A stretch of 64,000 bases of DNA, taken from positions 1 through 64,000 of the forward strand of contig JAKSZP010009661.1 in assembly GCA_022478985.1 (NCBI GenBank), read 5' to 3'. The first letter of the stretch is position 1, and each line of letters opens with the position of its first letter. Positions 54,564 through 64,000 of the stretch are shown one piece after another. A model generated the notes under the pieces. That model was not told the DNA's origin, searched no databases, and saw only the letters and a program-made list of their open reading frames with translations. The stretch is from Massospora cicadina (taxonomy: Eukaryota; Entomophthoromycota; Entomophthoromycetes; Entomophthorales; Entomophthoraceae). The position numbers and the translations under genes are program-made.

Positions 54564-55734
54564 ATGTCAAATTCTGAGTCACAATATCAGCAGCTTCTGA
54601 ATAGTTTTTCTGATCAAGACCTCTGACTCTTACAGCAGATGAGTTAGGATGCATGATAGAACCTTTTCTATGGTCCTTTCAGGACTCATACGCCTAGTCT
54701 GGTGCCAGCAGCTAGTCCTTCCATTGATTTACTGAAAATAGTAACTAATCTCTCCAAAACCAGGCTCACAATCATTTCAAACAACTGTTAGCTGATTCTT
54801 CCTCAGCATCAATTCCAGAGTTGAATTTTGAAACTCTCATGGATTCAGCTCCTTTTGCTGATGCTTTGACCATCATCATAGATGCTCAGGAGATTATGAC
54901 ATTTGCTCTTGATTGCTCATTCCTTGCCAGGTCAGACATGCTTCCTGAGTTCCTCTTCTGACTTGGACAATATTACAAACCTGCTGTTCTGACTAACAAG
55001 CTCATTATTGGTAGCAGTATTCATTTTAAGCTCCCCTATGCTAATCTTTCAGGCCCAAGTCACTGAGGCTTTGTCCCTAGTGCTGAATCCCTATGATCTC
55101 AATAACATCCTGGATTGGGATACTGCCACTTATGCTCTTCGATTTGCTGGCCAAGTTCTTTAAAGTTGGTCCACAAAGCTTTCAGCCTCACCCAGGTTTC
55201 ATCACTCATTTAGCTTCAGCTTGTGAGAAGCCTGTAGTCATCACTTGCAGGATGCCATTTGTTCCCTGCATGACTATCTCTTCACTGGCACCTTCCATCA
55301 GTATCTTATGCTGATGGCTTTAGTAGGGGGCATGATTTGGCAACCCCCATCAAGCATCCCTTGTACTGCTGCTGGCCCATATGTCCAGTGTTATTGATGA
55401 AGCCCATCATCAGGCGCTCAATACTAGTCTTCCAGCTTTGGTACCATATTGGGATTACTCAGGGTTATTCACCAATTGCCTCTTCTTATACTGTTGCTTT
55501 CCTCCCCACTCTGGGGCTTCACAATTGGCTTCATCTGACATCTCAATTTCCCTTCCCCTAGTCACTTTCTTGCAGGGATCTGCATCCACCTAAAGAACAT
55601 AGTTTTGTGTAGGTCTAGCCCTTGCTAGTGTCCAATCTCACATCAATTTTGATGGGCTGTTCATTCCTACTGCAATCCATCCTCCCCCTAAGAGGCAACA
55701 TAGGCGGAATAATCCTTGTATCAAGGACAATTAA
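54564..55734 (+). pseudogene. Antisense open reading frame of clade A (copy in A3)
   Basis: The start ATG at 54564 opens SNSESQYQQLLNS and the stop at 55732-55734 follows RQHRRNNPCIKDN; both ends match A1. Conserved blocks: MDSAPFADALTIII (about 54838-54880), YYKPAVLTNKLIIGSSIHF (about 54971-55027), LDWDTATYALRFAGQVL (about 55112-55162), EACSHHLQDAICSLHDYL (about 55228-55282) and LVGGMIWQPPSSI (about 55323-55360). It has a handful of stops and net one-base frame shifts across 390 codons. Predicted soluble and mixed helical, with a basic tail. No known family recognised. Confidence 0.72.
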
Positions 55735-55889
55735 TAAAGAAATTATAAAATTATATCAGTCTTTTCTCTATGCATTTTATAATTTTTTTCCAATATCTTT
55801 TATCATTTTTTTATTTTTATTCTTCTTATTTTCATGGGATTTGACCTTGTTTAGATTCAGCAGTCTGTCTTTTTATTTTTTTCCCAAAC

Positions 55890-56020
55890 TGGGTTCTGAA
55901 TACTTAAACCTGCCAGTTTTCTATGGTTCAGAGGTCCTTTTTTGGACTTGACCTAATCATCAGGATATGACCAACTTAATGGTTCATTGGTCCTTCAGGA
56001 CTCTTGTATTTTTTCATCAA
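55890..56020 (-). repeat. Degenerate repeats downstream of A3 integrase
   Basis: The plus strand shows TGGTTCAGAGGTCC and TGGTTCATTGGTCC units separated by GACTTGACC-like spacers, the complement of the A1 block at 7808-7965. Confidence 0.5.
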
Positions 56021-57300
56021 TCCATTGCTTCAGATACCTAGCATAAACTCAATTCACAACTTTTCCATCCAAGAAATTCTTGATGAAGTAGGCATCAGTC
56101 ACTGTCTTGGTGACAACTTCAAATTGGTCTGACCACAATGCATCTAGTTTGTTTCTTCTTATGAAACCTTGCATAATGCAATAGGCTACTCTTTTGCCTA
56201 TTTAGTATTCTGCTAAGGCCAATTGGTTTTTATTGTCCATTAATTTTGCTCATGTCCTTTTCTTCAATGTAGTATCAAATGCTTGCAATTTACATATCAA
56301 TCAGGATATCTGTCAGTTGGTTCAAGTACTGTTTGACACTCATCCCTGACATAGGTTCCACCACCAAATATAAAATCAGCGGCAACGCGGCCTTTCTTCC
56401 ATATAACAACTCAAATGGCATCTTTCCCATCACTGTATGATGACTAATATTGTAGATGAACATCACCAAACTCAGGTATGTTCCCCACGTGGAAGTTCTT
56501 CCTGCAACCAGCTATTTTAGCATCATGGCCAGCATTCCATTCACCCTTTCTACCAGTCCGTTCATCTCCAGCCAGTAGGGTACTGACATGAATCCTCTGA
56601 TCCCCATTATCTCATTCAACTGTGGGATCACATGAGATGTGAAGTTTGTCCCATTACCGCTAAGCAGGACCTGTGAACATCCATGTCAATATAGTACCTG
56701 ATCCAGGATGAACCTCACGGTGCTGGTAGCATCTACTTTTTAGAGCCTTCATCTCAACCCATCTCCAAAAGATGGTCGATGGTAACTATACTGTACTTGA
56801 CCCCCCTGTGCTCATCATCAGTGGTCCCATCATGTTGATGGACACTGTGTGCCAGGAAAATCCAGGTTGGACCAGTCAGTATCCATTTGTATTCTTATGT
56901 GGTTTGTGCAGCTGGCACTCCATGCAACAAGCTAGATAATATACAACATTGTAGTTGATGGATTCCCAGTAGTAGTATTGGAAAATCTGATCAGTTGTTT
57001 TCCTCAGGCCTCCATGCCCAACAACCTTATGAACTTCTTGCACAATAGCTGCTCTTTCTGACAGCTTTGGGAATAATAACCACTTTCCATTGATCATCTT
57101 AAATACTTGTCCATCCATAGTCTCAGTGTTTTCATTGCTATCTGAAGTGCACCTTGGATTTCTCAGAGCTTTTTCCCAATTCTCTCCATCAACCATTCTT
57201 TGGAATAGCTCATCCCTGCGGGTATACCATCTGGACCATTGGTAACCATGATAAGCCATCCACATTCTGGTGAGAAGTCCCCACATGGTGGACAATCTTT
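56021..57300 (-). pseudogene. pol: Integrase of A3
   Basis: An open 143-codon stretch (56876-57307) covers the zinc-binding part: EVHKVVGHGGLRKTTDQIFQ and CCMECQLHK. The core continues to lower coordinates with MGPLMMSTGG-like sequence (about 56780-56830), SGNGTNFTSH (about 56635-56665, altered second Asp) and GLVERVNGMLAMML (about 56525-56570). It ends near NRVHVKYL-equivalent sequence at about 56040. Breaks are few. Confidence 0.83.
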
Positions 57301-57905
57301 TAATCATAAGTCTGTAGCTAATGTGCCATTGGGCCAGTTATCCTTCTGGCTCTCTCAAATTGTGAAGCCAATGCAACAAAGAGTGGTATATCATCACCTT
57401 AAAGTGCGTTTTATGGATGTACACCCAAACTGCTTACATGCATAAATGATTGCAAGGCATTTACACTCAGTCACAGTATAATTCCTCTCAGCGGCTGAGA
57501 GTGTCCAGCTCACATATTCAATCAGATGTTTGTACCAAAGTTTGTCTACTTGGCTTAGTATGGCACCAATTGCCATCAATAAAGCATTGGTTTAAATAAT
57601 AAACTCTCAATAAAAATTTGGATATTTCAGAATTGGAGAATCTATTAAAACTACTGGCGTAGCTCATCAAAGGAGCACTGGGTCTCTTCATTCCATACAA
57701 AACTTTTTTGGATCTTTCAATACATATAATAAAGGCTTGGTTATTTGGGCAAAGTCCTGAATAAATCTTCTGTAGTATCCAACCATCCTAAGGAACACTT
57801 GGATGTCACAGACACTCTTTGGTACAGCCATGCATTCTATGGCTTCTATCTTATGGATTTCAGCTGCAATCAAAAAAATGATTACAAATTCCAGATATTC
57901 CAACT
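57301..57905 (-). pseudogene. pol: RNase H and connection of A3
   Basis: The connection KSVCDIQVFLRMVGYYRRFIQDF (about 57768-57835, open 57688-57903) precedes RNase H (open 57394-57579: AIGAILSQVDKL, then YVSWTLSAAERNYTVTECKCL). Small frameshifts separate the blocks. Confidence 0.82.
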
Positions 57906-58560
57906 TTTTCTTAAGAAAAGTGGCACTTTCTTAGCTTAATCTTCAGGTTAGCCATGGACAGTCACTTGAATACTTCTTCAAAGTGGTGTAGGTATTCAGT
58001 AAACGTCCTACTGAACACGTTTATATTATCCAGGTACACCAGGATGCATGACAACTTCAAGTCAATCAGTATTGCATCCATGGCCCTCAAAAATTTGCAG
58101 ACACATTACATAGACCCTGGGGTATCTTTGTCAGTTGGTATAGCCCCTGCACGGTAATAAGCATGCATTTTTTCTGGTCTTTTTTTGGCAAGTCTATCTG
58201 CCAATATCCCAAGAACAGATCCATTGCAGAGAATTACTTCGCTTCTCCCAATTGATCTAGCACATCATCAATCCTCAGTAGGGGATACAAATTATTCTTC
58301 ATAATTTTATTCAGCTTTTGTATTTGATCACCACCTGGTTGAAGCCATCCTTTTTCTTCACATTCAGAATTAGACTCTCCCAGGGACTCAACAATGGAAC
58401 TAGAAGCCCATGCTTTACTAGGTTGCTGATTTCATTAACCACTACCACTTTGGCAGCTTTGATTGTCAGGTCAGTCTCATTCTGATTGGCAAAATTTTCC
58501 CCAGTGTCAACCTTATGGATCAAATCTCTTGCACATTCCTAAATTGTGGTCATCCTGAGA
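57906..58560 (-). pseudogene. pol: Reverse transcriptase of A3
   Basis: LVPLLSPWESLILNVKKKDG (about 58350-58410) opens the palm region. The catalytic turn reads YLDN at 58025-58036, with Asn for the second Asp. A frameshift lies near 58320. Confidence 0.83.
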
Positions 58561-59029
58561 AAACTCTTCCCAATACTTTTTAAATAGTTTGAGCACCTCC
58601 CCTTGCTGGCCTTTTGACAGATCAACAAGTTGCTCTCAATTAACCAAAAGGTTGATGCGCTTAGTTACCCCAGCCAGTAATCTCATCTTGTCAAGAGTCC
58701 CAAAATTGTGAAATCTCCTCAATTTGGCCATCAAAATCTGATAAACAAATGCCATGATCTGATTCTTCTCAATCTTCATCGGTTTTTCACTTAAATTTGC
58801 CAGAAGAACCTGAATTATTCATAGTCTGGCATTAATATGCCAGGAACCACCCAAGGCTCTACTCTGGACTTCTTCCAGGGGCTGCCAACCTCCCCATACA
58901 ACAGCTCAGGTATCTCCAATGTCAACCCCATGTCAACTATCATCTGAGATCCTGGCGGTATGGTATTCTCATTCTTGATTCTCAGTGGAATTCCCTAGTT
59001 CTCTAGGACTTCTGCTGGCACTTCTCATT

Positions 59030-59640
59030 GCTTCCTACCAATTAATTGGTACTGAATCAGGACAATGCCATCATTGTATATTAGATTTTGATGAAGTTGT
59101 TTCTCTAATTCAGAAGAGCTTCACCATCCTTCTGATGTACCAATGGTAACATCTGACAAAAATGGTCAACATATTATCCTCAAAGTTACATTTAAATCCA
59201 TAATTGTATAAAAACTTCATTCCAATCAAAATGTTATAGTTTTGGTTGGCCAAAACTATTGCTGGCACAGATACTACCAATGACCTAAATCATAGTGGCA
59301 ATGTGCTATACGCTCCACAGAAGATGGTGGTGTTTGGCCCAGCTGTCCCATATTCCTTTTTATGTTCAAAGTCCAGCAAGATCTTCATCCTCTTTACCAG
59401 CTTGGTTGAGACAATAGTGATGGGTGCTCTGCTGTTGACAATTGCCCTCACCCGCACTTGATTCACTTGTATGTCTATATATGTACACTCAGAGTATTGC
59501 AATATAGTGTTTACTGAGTGAATAGCAGCCTTATTATCCAAATTGAGTGTGTGAAAAATTTGCGCTGATAAATCAGAAAATGATTCCTTTATCACATTAT
59601 GGGAGATTTACAGATTGGCCTCATCTAATCAGACTTCAGA
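59030..59640 (-). pseudogene. pol: Protease of A3
   Basis: Open for 101 codons at 59290-59595: MIKESFSDLSAQIFHTL, then the core VRAIVNSRAPITIVSTKL, where the usual D-S-G is N-S-R. A GMKFLYNYGFKCNFEDN segment follows near 59175-59240. Confidence 0.8.
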
Positions 59641-59899
59641 TAATTCTTCAGGATTCTCAGAAGTTCACATCTTGTCCATCAGTTGTTGGGCATACAGTCA
59701 AGTAACTTCCTTAATTATCTCAGGGCTTGATTCTTTTTGCCCTAGCTTTGGTCACTGCATCTACATCCAGATTGAGCACTTGATACAGCTGATCCTGTAC
59801 ATCATCATCTATGAACAGATCACTGATATCAATTTCCTCAGTTATAACATTGGGAGGAACAGGCTTATCTGCAGCTCTAGACTGTTTTTCATCTAGGCC

Positions 59900-61161
59900 A
59901 TGGGCCCTTTTCCCAATTCCTTGGTGGCAGCTGACTCTTTTGCCTAAACCACGTTGATCTGACCCTTCATCTTCTTACAGTGCACAGCAAAATATTTTTT
60001 ACATCACATTGGTAACAGACCTTTTCCTTCTTATTCAACCATCTAAATTTTTTGGTCTTATTCCCCAGAATGGTTTGATTGGTCATTTCTTTAGCTCCTT
60101 TGTTGTCCTTTATGGGATTCAGATTACATACCATATTTGATTTGGAGCTACTATCTGGGGCATCAAATGCTGCTCCCAAAATCTCAAATTATCTATCATT
60201 TGCAAGGTAGTTATTTCTGTTGCAAACATGGAAGAAATCATGCAGTGAATTGCAATAGGGTTAAAGGACCACTTGCAAGGTGATTCTGGCATCAAAGTCA
60301 TCCAGCACTTTTGCTCTAACCAGGATCTATGACTCCTGGCAAAACTGATCTGTGAAGCTTGCTAGAGACTCATCTTTATGGAACTGGATTCCCATAAAAA
60401 ATTTCTGTTTGTGCTTTTACATGTGCATTATACTCCCAAATTCTTTCATGATGGCCACCTTTGCCTTAGCATATGACCAGCTGTCCCCCTCCAGATGAGG
60501 TAACACTAAGTTCTGACAGTTGGTGTCTAGGCAAACCATGACCATCAATGCCTTTTGACAATCCCCATAGCATACATGGTCATGTTGAATAGTCAGAAAG
60601 TACTGGGGCGTCATCCCAATGGAGCTTTAGCAATTTTGGCATTGCCTTAAATTTCTGCAAGTTATCTCTGACTAATTCTCTCAGTTTGGCCACTAAGCTA
60701 ACTTGAGGAGTGACTTTTGGCATCATCTTTGAAATGGCAGCAAAAGCGGGTGGCATGTTCCTTTGGTATCTGAATTCCCAAGTATTGTGTGAATACTTCA
60801 TTTCTTCAGCATCGCTCACCATATCAGGCTCACAAGCACATTTGTGAGCTCTAAGTTCCTCCACCTGTTTGATTAATCGCTCTATATCTGTGCCAAAATC
60901 TTTCAAATGAACGTGATCTTCTTCTCTCTCCATTTTCAGATATAAGACCTCTCAGACAAGGTCCCCTTCTTTCTTCTTCAACAAAGTTACTTTCCCAAGT
61001 AACTCGTTTTTGAAGCTTTCAACATTATCTATCCATTCCTCTACCTTGGTGACTCATTCTTCCAAAGCTGCAAATTCTTGGTGATCCACTGAGTTTAGGG
61101 CATTCTGATTCACTATGGGTAATTCTGTCCACAGTTTGCATAACTCATCTTTGTACAACAT
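59900..61161 (-). pseudogene. gag: gag of A3
   Basis: The start is at 61161 (MLYKDELCKLW), as in A1. The coiled coil ERLIKQVEELRAHKCACEP is in an open stretch of 117 codons (60580-60933), which reaches MPKLLKLHWDDAPV at the capsid start. The capsid continues at 60417-60614 and 60119-60301. The zinc knuckle KVCYQC is at about 59995-60035, with the remainder frameshifted. Confidence 0.8.
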
Positions 61162-61206
61162 TCTTATAAATCTTCAACTCAACTACCCCTGTAGTGAGCA
61201 CCAACT

Positions 61207-62372
61207 TGTAAAAAATTACTGAGCTGGGGTCTTATCAGCAAACAACCCTAGTATTCTTTAAACTGCACAGGTTTGGTTTTCTTGTGCACTTTGTCACATT
61301 GTATAATATATTAGATTATTGGTTGATAATAGTATGATGACTATTATCTGTAGTTAAGTTTGAGTTCTTATATCTCAGCCCAATGCTTAGCCAGTATTCC
61401 TGATTAAATACTTAAGATGTCATGATCTAAGGATTTGTTCCCTCATTCTGTCCAACCTGATTTTTGCTGAGATTCCCTGGTGACAGTCTCTTCAGTCCAA
61501 CACACAGTTGGCAGCAATCCCCAATATTGTCTACTTCTTCTCTAGATCCCCACTCATATCTTTATTCTTTTCTCTAAGAGTCTCCCAATTATTGCACACA
61601 GCAATAATATCCTTGAAAAGAATAGCACAATGGAAAGCTGATAATAGTTTACTACCTAAACTATATACTGGATAAAAACAATAGAAATACTTAACTCTGT
61701 TCTCATAAATACAGTTTTACTATCTAACTGTTTATTATTATAAGTGTATCCTAGGGAATTTATAGTGAGGATTCAGTTGTCTAACCCTCAATTGACACCT
61801 CTATAATGAAATGGCAGCCATTGCTGTTAAATCGCCCATCCACGTCTCAGCAGCAATGGTCTTCCCCATCCTGGCTAGGATTTCATTGTTGGATATTCTT
61901 GAGATCTAAACGTAAAGAGTCAGAAAACGTGTCTCTAACGTTTTCCTCTTGATCCAAGCAAACTAACCATATTTGGCTAGTGACCTGCTTAAGTAATGTG
62001 ACTTATTACCCATTAAGGCAGGTCATGCACCAACTTATTGATTTGCTAGTTGCAGGTGGCATCACTTGCCTTTCAACTTGCTATTTATTCCCAATCATTT
62101 GGTGATGAAACTTGACCAATCCCAATTGGTACACCTGATAGTTAATTACTATCAGATGCCCTTATTTCATTGGCAACTCTGCCTGGTGAGATCTTAAGTA
62201 TTTGTCCAGATTGATCCCTGTCAGATATGACCAGGAAAATAACCCAAAATCCCCCAAACGTAGTTACTTTAAAGCTTGGGCCAACAGATTTCCAATTCAC
62301 TTCACCTTAGAGAATTATCCTTTAGTGATTTCTGGTAATCTAGCAGGCTGGTTTATGGGCTAAATTACAACA
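61207..62372 (-). repeat. 5' LTR of A3
   Basis: In element orientation it starts TGTTGTAATTTAGCCC at 62372 and ends TTTTTTACA at 61207, followed by AGTTGGTGCTCACTAC, the primer site. It is colinear with 52816-53977. Confidence 0.87.
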
Positions 62373-62377
62373 ATTAC

Positions 62378-62588
62378 CATGAGATTTGAACCATCCTTTT
62401 TCTTCACAATAAGGATAAGACTCACCCATTGACTTAACAATAGTACAAGGAGCCCATACTCAATCAGTTTACTGATATTTTCATTGACTATTACTCCAGC
62501 AGCCTTGGACCAGCAGACAGGTCTCATCCATATAAGCAGACATTCCCTAGTGTAAACCCTTAAGGATCACATTTTAGCACATTCAATG
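62378..62588 (-). pseudogene. pol: Reverse transcriptase of G, continuation
   Basis: The minus strand contains VKKKDGSNLMVI-type sequence (about 62378-62415) and the SPW-like block. Together with 52690-52810 it restores the RT of G around the A3 insertion. A4 starts at 62589. Confidence 0.7.
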
Positions 62589-64000
62589 TGTTGGAAAATT
62601 TTTGCCCATATTCTCAGCTAACTAGATTACCAGGAGTCAATAGGGGATAATTCCCTATAGCAAAGTGAATTAAATATTGATTGACCCTGATTTCAAGGTA
62701 ACAATGTTTGGGGGCATTTTAGATTATTTGCCTGGGTCAGATCTGTCATGGATCAATTGAGATAAATGCTTAAAATCTTATCAGGCAGAGTTGCTGACAA
62801 AATAATAGCATCTGATAGGTGATTGATGATTAACTATCAGGTGTATAGATTGGGATAGGTTAGGATTCATCACTGACCTATTGAGAAATTTAGGGATCAA
62901 GTTGCAAGGCGAGTGATGCCACCTGCAACTAGTGAATCAATCAGTCAGTTTATGACCTGCCTTAATGGGTAACAAGTCACATGATTTAAGCAGGTTGCTT
63001 GCCAAATATGGCTGGTTTACTGGGATTGAGAGGAAAATATTAGGGACACATTCTCTGACTCTTTCCATTTTTAGGTCCCAGATGTCCAATGACATCATCC
63101 TAGCCAGTGTGGGGATGACCATTGCTGTTGAGATGAGGATGGGTAATTCAATGGCAATGGCTGCCGTTTCATTGAGGAGGTGTCAACTGAGGGTTGGGCG
63201 CCAAATTCTCACTATAAATTCCCTATAAGAATTTACTAATAAAATATACATAGACATGCACTGAGACATATACTTAGACAGAAAGTGCTAATTATCAGAG
63301 TATTATTAAGATAAACTTTATCAGAATCCATTTAGAGTTTTAATTTTTCTTAAGAAAATTATTGCTGTGTGCTCTAATTGGGAGACTCTTTAGGATAAAG
63401 AGTAAGGATCTGAGCGAGGATCCAGAGAAGAGAAGTTAAACTAGATTGTGAATTGCTGCTGACTGTGTGTCATCAGAGAGAAACTGTAAATGTGGATCTT
63501 AGTGTGGATCAAGTTAGGGGATCCAGGGAATGAATCCTATTAAGGACACCCTAAGTATTTTGAGAGAAAATACTGGCCAAGCTTTGGACCTAATTCTAGT
63601 ACTTTACTTAACTACAGATAAAATTCTCCATACTATTTTAAAAAAAATACATCTTATTATAATACATTGAAGAGAATTGCATGAAAACAAACCTTTACAG
63701 TTAATTAAATTAGGTGTATCAGCTGAGGATATTCAAGAACCCTATAGAGTTTCAACAATTGGTGCTCACTACAGGGGTGTAGTTGAGTATAAGATACTAG
63801 GACATGATGTCATTTTAAGGACAAAAATAAGAATGCTCTGGAAAGAGTTGGCAACTGTTAAACAGAATGCCATGAACTCATCAGATCATCAAGAATTTGC
63901 TTTGGAGGAGAGAGTTGCTAAGATTGATGAAAGGTAAAGCATGTTAAAAGTTTCATAAAAATGAGTTACTTGGAAAAGTAACATCATTTAAGAAAAAGAA
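62589..64000 (+). mobile_element. Clade A element A4, 5' part, cut by window end
   Basis: LTR 62589-63757 (TGTTGG to TTCAACA, 1169 bp) resembles the A1 5' LTR. The primer site is ATTGGTGCTCACTACAGGGG (63758-63777). Gag starts at about 63806 (MMSF-type, then RMLWKELATVKQNAMNSSDHQE), matching A1. The rest lies beyond 64000. Confidence 0.88.

Larger units (their letters stand above)
52816..62372 (-). mobile_element. Ty3/gypsy LTR retrotransposon A3, complete
   Basis: About 9557 bp on the minus strand: 5' LTR 61207-62372, gag, protease, RT, RNase H, integrase, antisense unit, polypurine tract, 3' LTR 52816-53977. Flanking pentamers are ATCAC (52811-52815) and ATTAC (62373-62377), consistent with a diverged 5-bp duplication in the RT of G. 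Joining the two flanks restores continuous RT sequence, which confirms the insertion. It is better preserved than A1. Confidence 0.9.

Noticed and set aside
1..64000. CRISPR arrays, operons, tRNA or rRNA genes
   Set aside because: No regularly spaced repeats, Shine-Dalgarno-led gene clusters or complete RNA gene sequences are visible. The only tRNA-like sequence is the SINE head.

Overview
The window looks like heterochromatin-type DNA from a large, repeat-inflated eukaryotic genome. I see no intact host gene, no rRNA or tRNA gene and no prokaryotic signal. Nearly all of it is layered, decayed Ty3/gypsy LTR retrotransposons plus poly(A)-ended retroposons. CpG looks scarce by eye, and many stops sit where CGA or TGG codons would be, as expected after long cytosine deamination. 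The lineage cannot be fixed from these sequences: a TE-rich fungus and a large-genome animal both remain possible.

Families, defined here by shared LTRs and pol. Clade A has LTRs of about 1.17 kb and a TGGTGCTCAC-type primer site. Its copies are A1 (1325-17055, +), A3 (52816-62372, -) and A4 (62589 to the window end, +). E1 (25987-33711, +) and G (49281-52810 plus 62378-62588, -) are relatives. Chromovirus family B has a C-terminal chromodomain where preserved and an unusual primer site. Its copies are B1 (10081-16067, -), B2 (17056-22700, -) and B3 (25949 to about 47050, +). Family C is C1 (35214-42174, +). Family D is seen only as two solo LTRs. There is also a tRNA-derived SINE, a second SINE-like repeat, an 832-bp poly(A)-ended insert, and five tiny poly(A)-ended insertions.

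Layout and nesting. 1-1324 is an unassigned flank. A1 follows, and B1 sits in its 3' LTR with a perfect 5-bp target duplication. B2 follows and is itself interrupted by a D solo LTR and the poly(A)-ended insert. 22701-25948 is AT-rich and geneless. B3 then spans about 21 kb because E1 landed in its 5' LTR and C1 in its gag. After an unassigned kilobase and a second D LTR comes G, interrupted by a SINE and by complete A3, with A4 inserted next to it.

Most interesting content. (1) Clade A carries a conserved reading frame of about 388 codons on the strand opposite gag-pol, between integrase and the 3' LTR. A1 and A3 share its start, stop and peptide blocks, and E1 has an uninterrupted 198-codon antisense frame in the same place. 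(2) The C1 gag contains a collagen-like Gly-X-Y stretch just after a predicted coiled coil. (3) Five insertions of 16-48 bp share one 3' end plus poly(A) and have target duplications of 15-17 bp, as expected of extremely 5'-truncated target-primed retroposition. (4) All four readable clade A/E/G reverse transcriptases have YLDN or YLVN where YxDD is expected. (5) Family B has a primer site that does not begin TGG and that matches its own LTR, suggesting self-priming.
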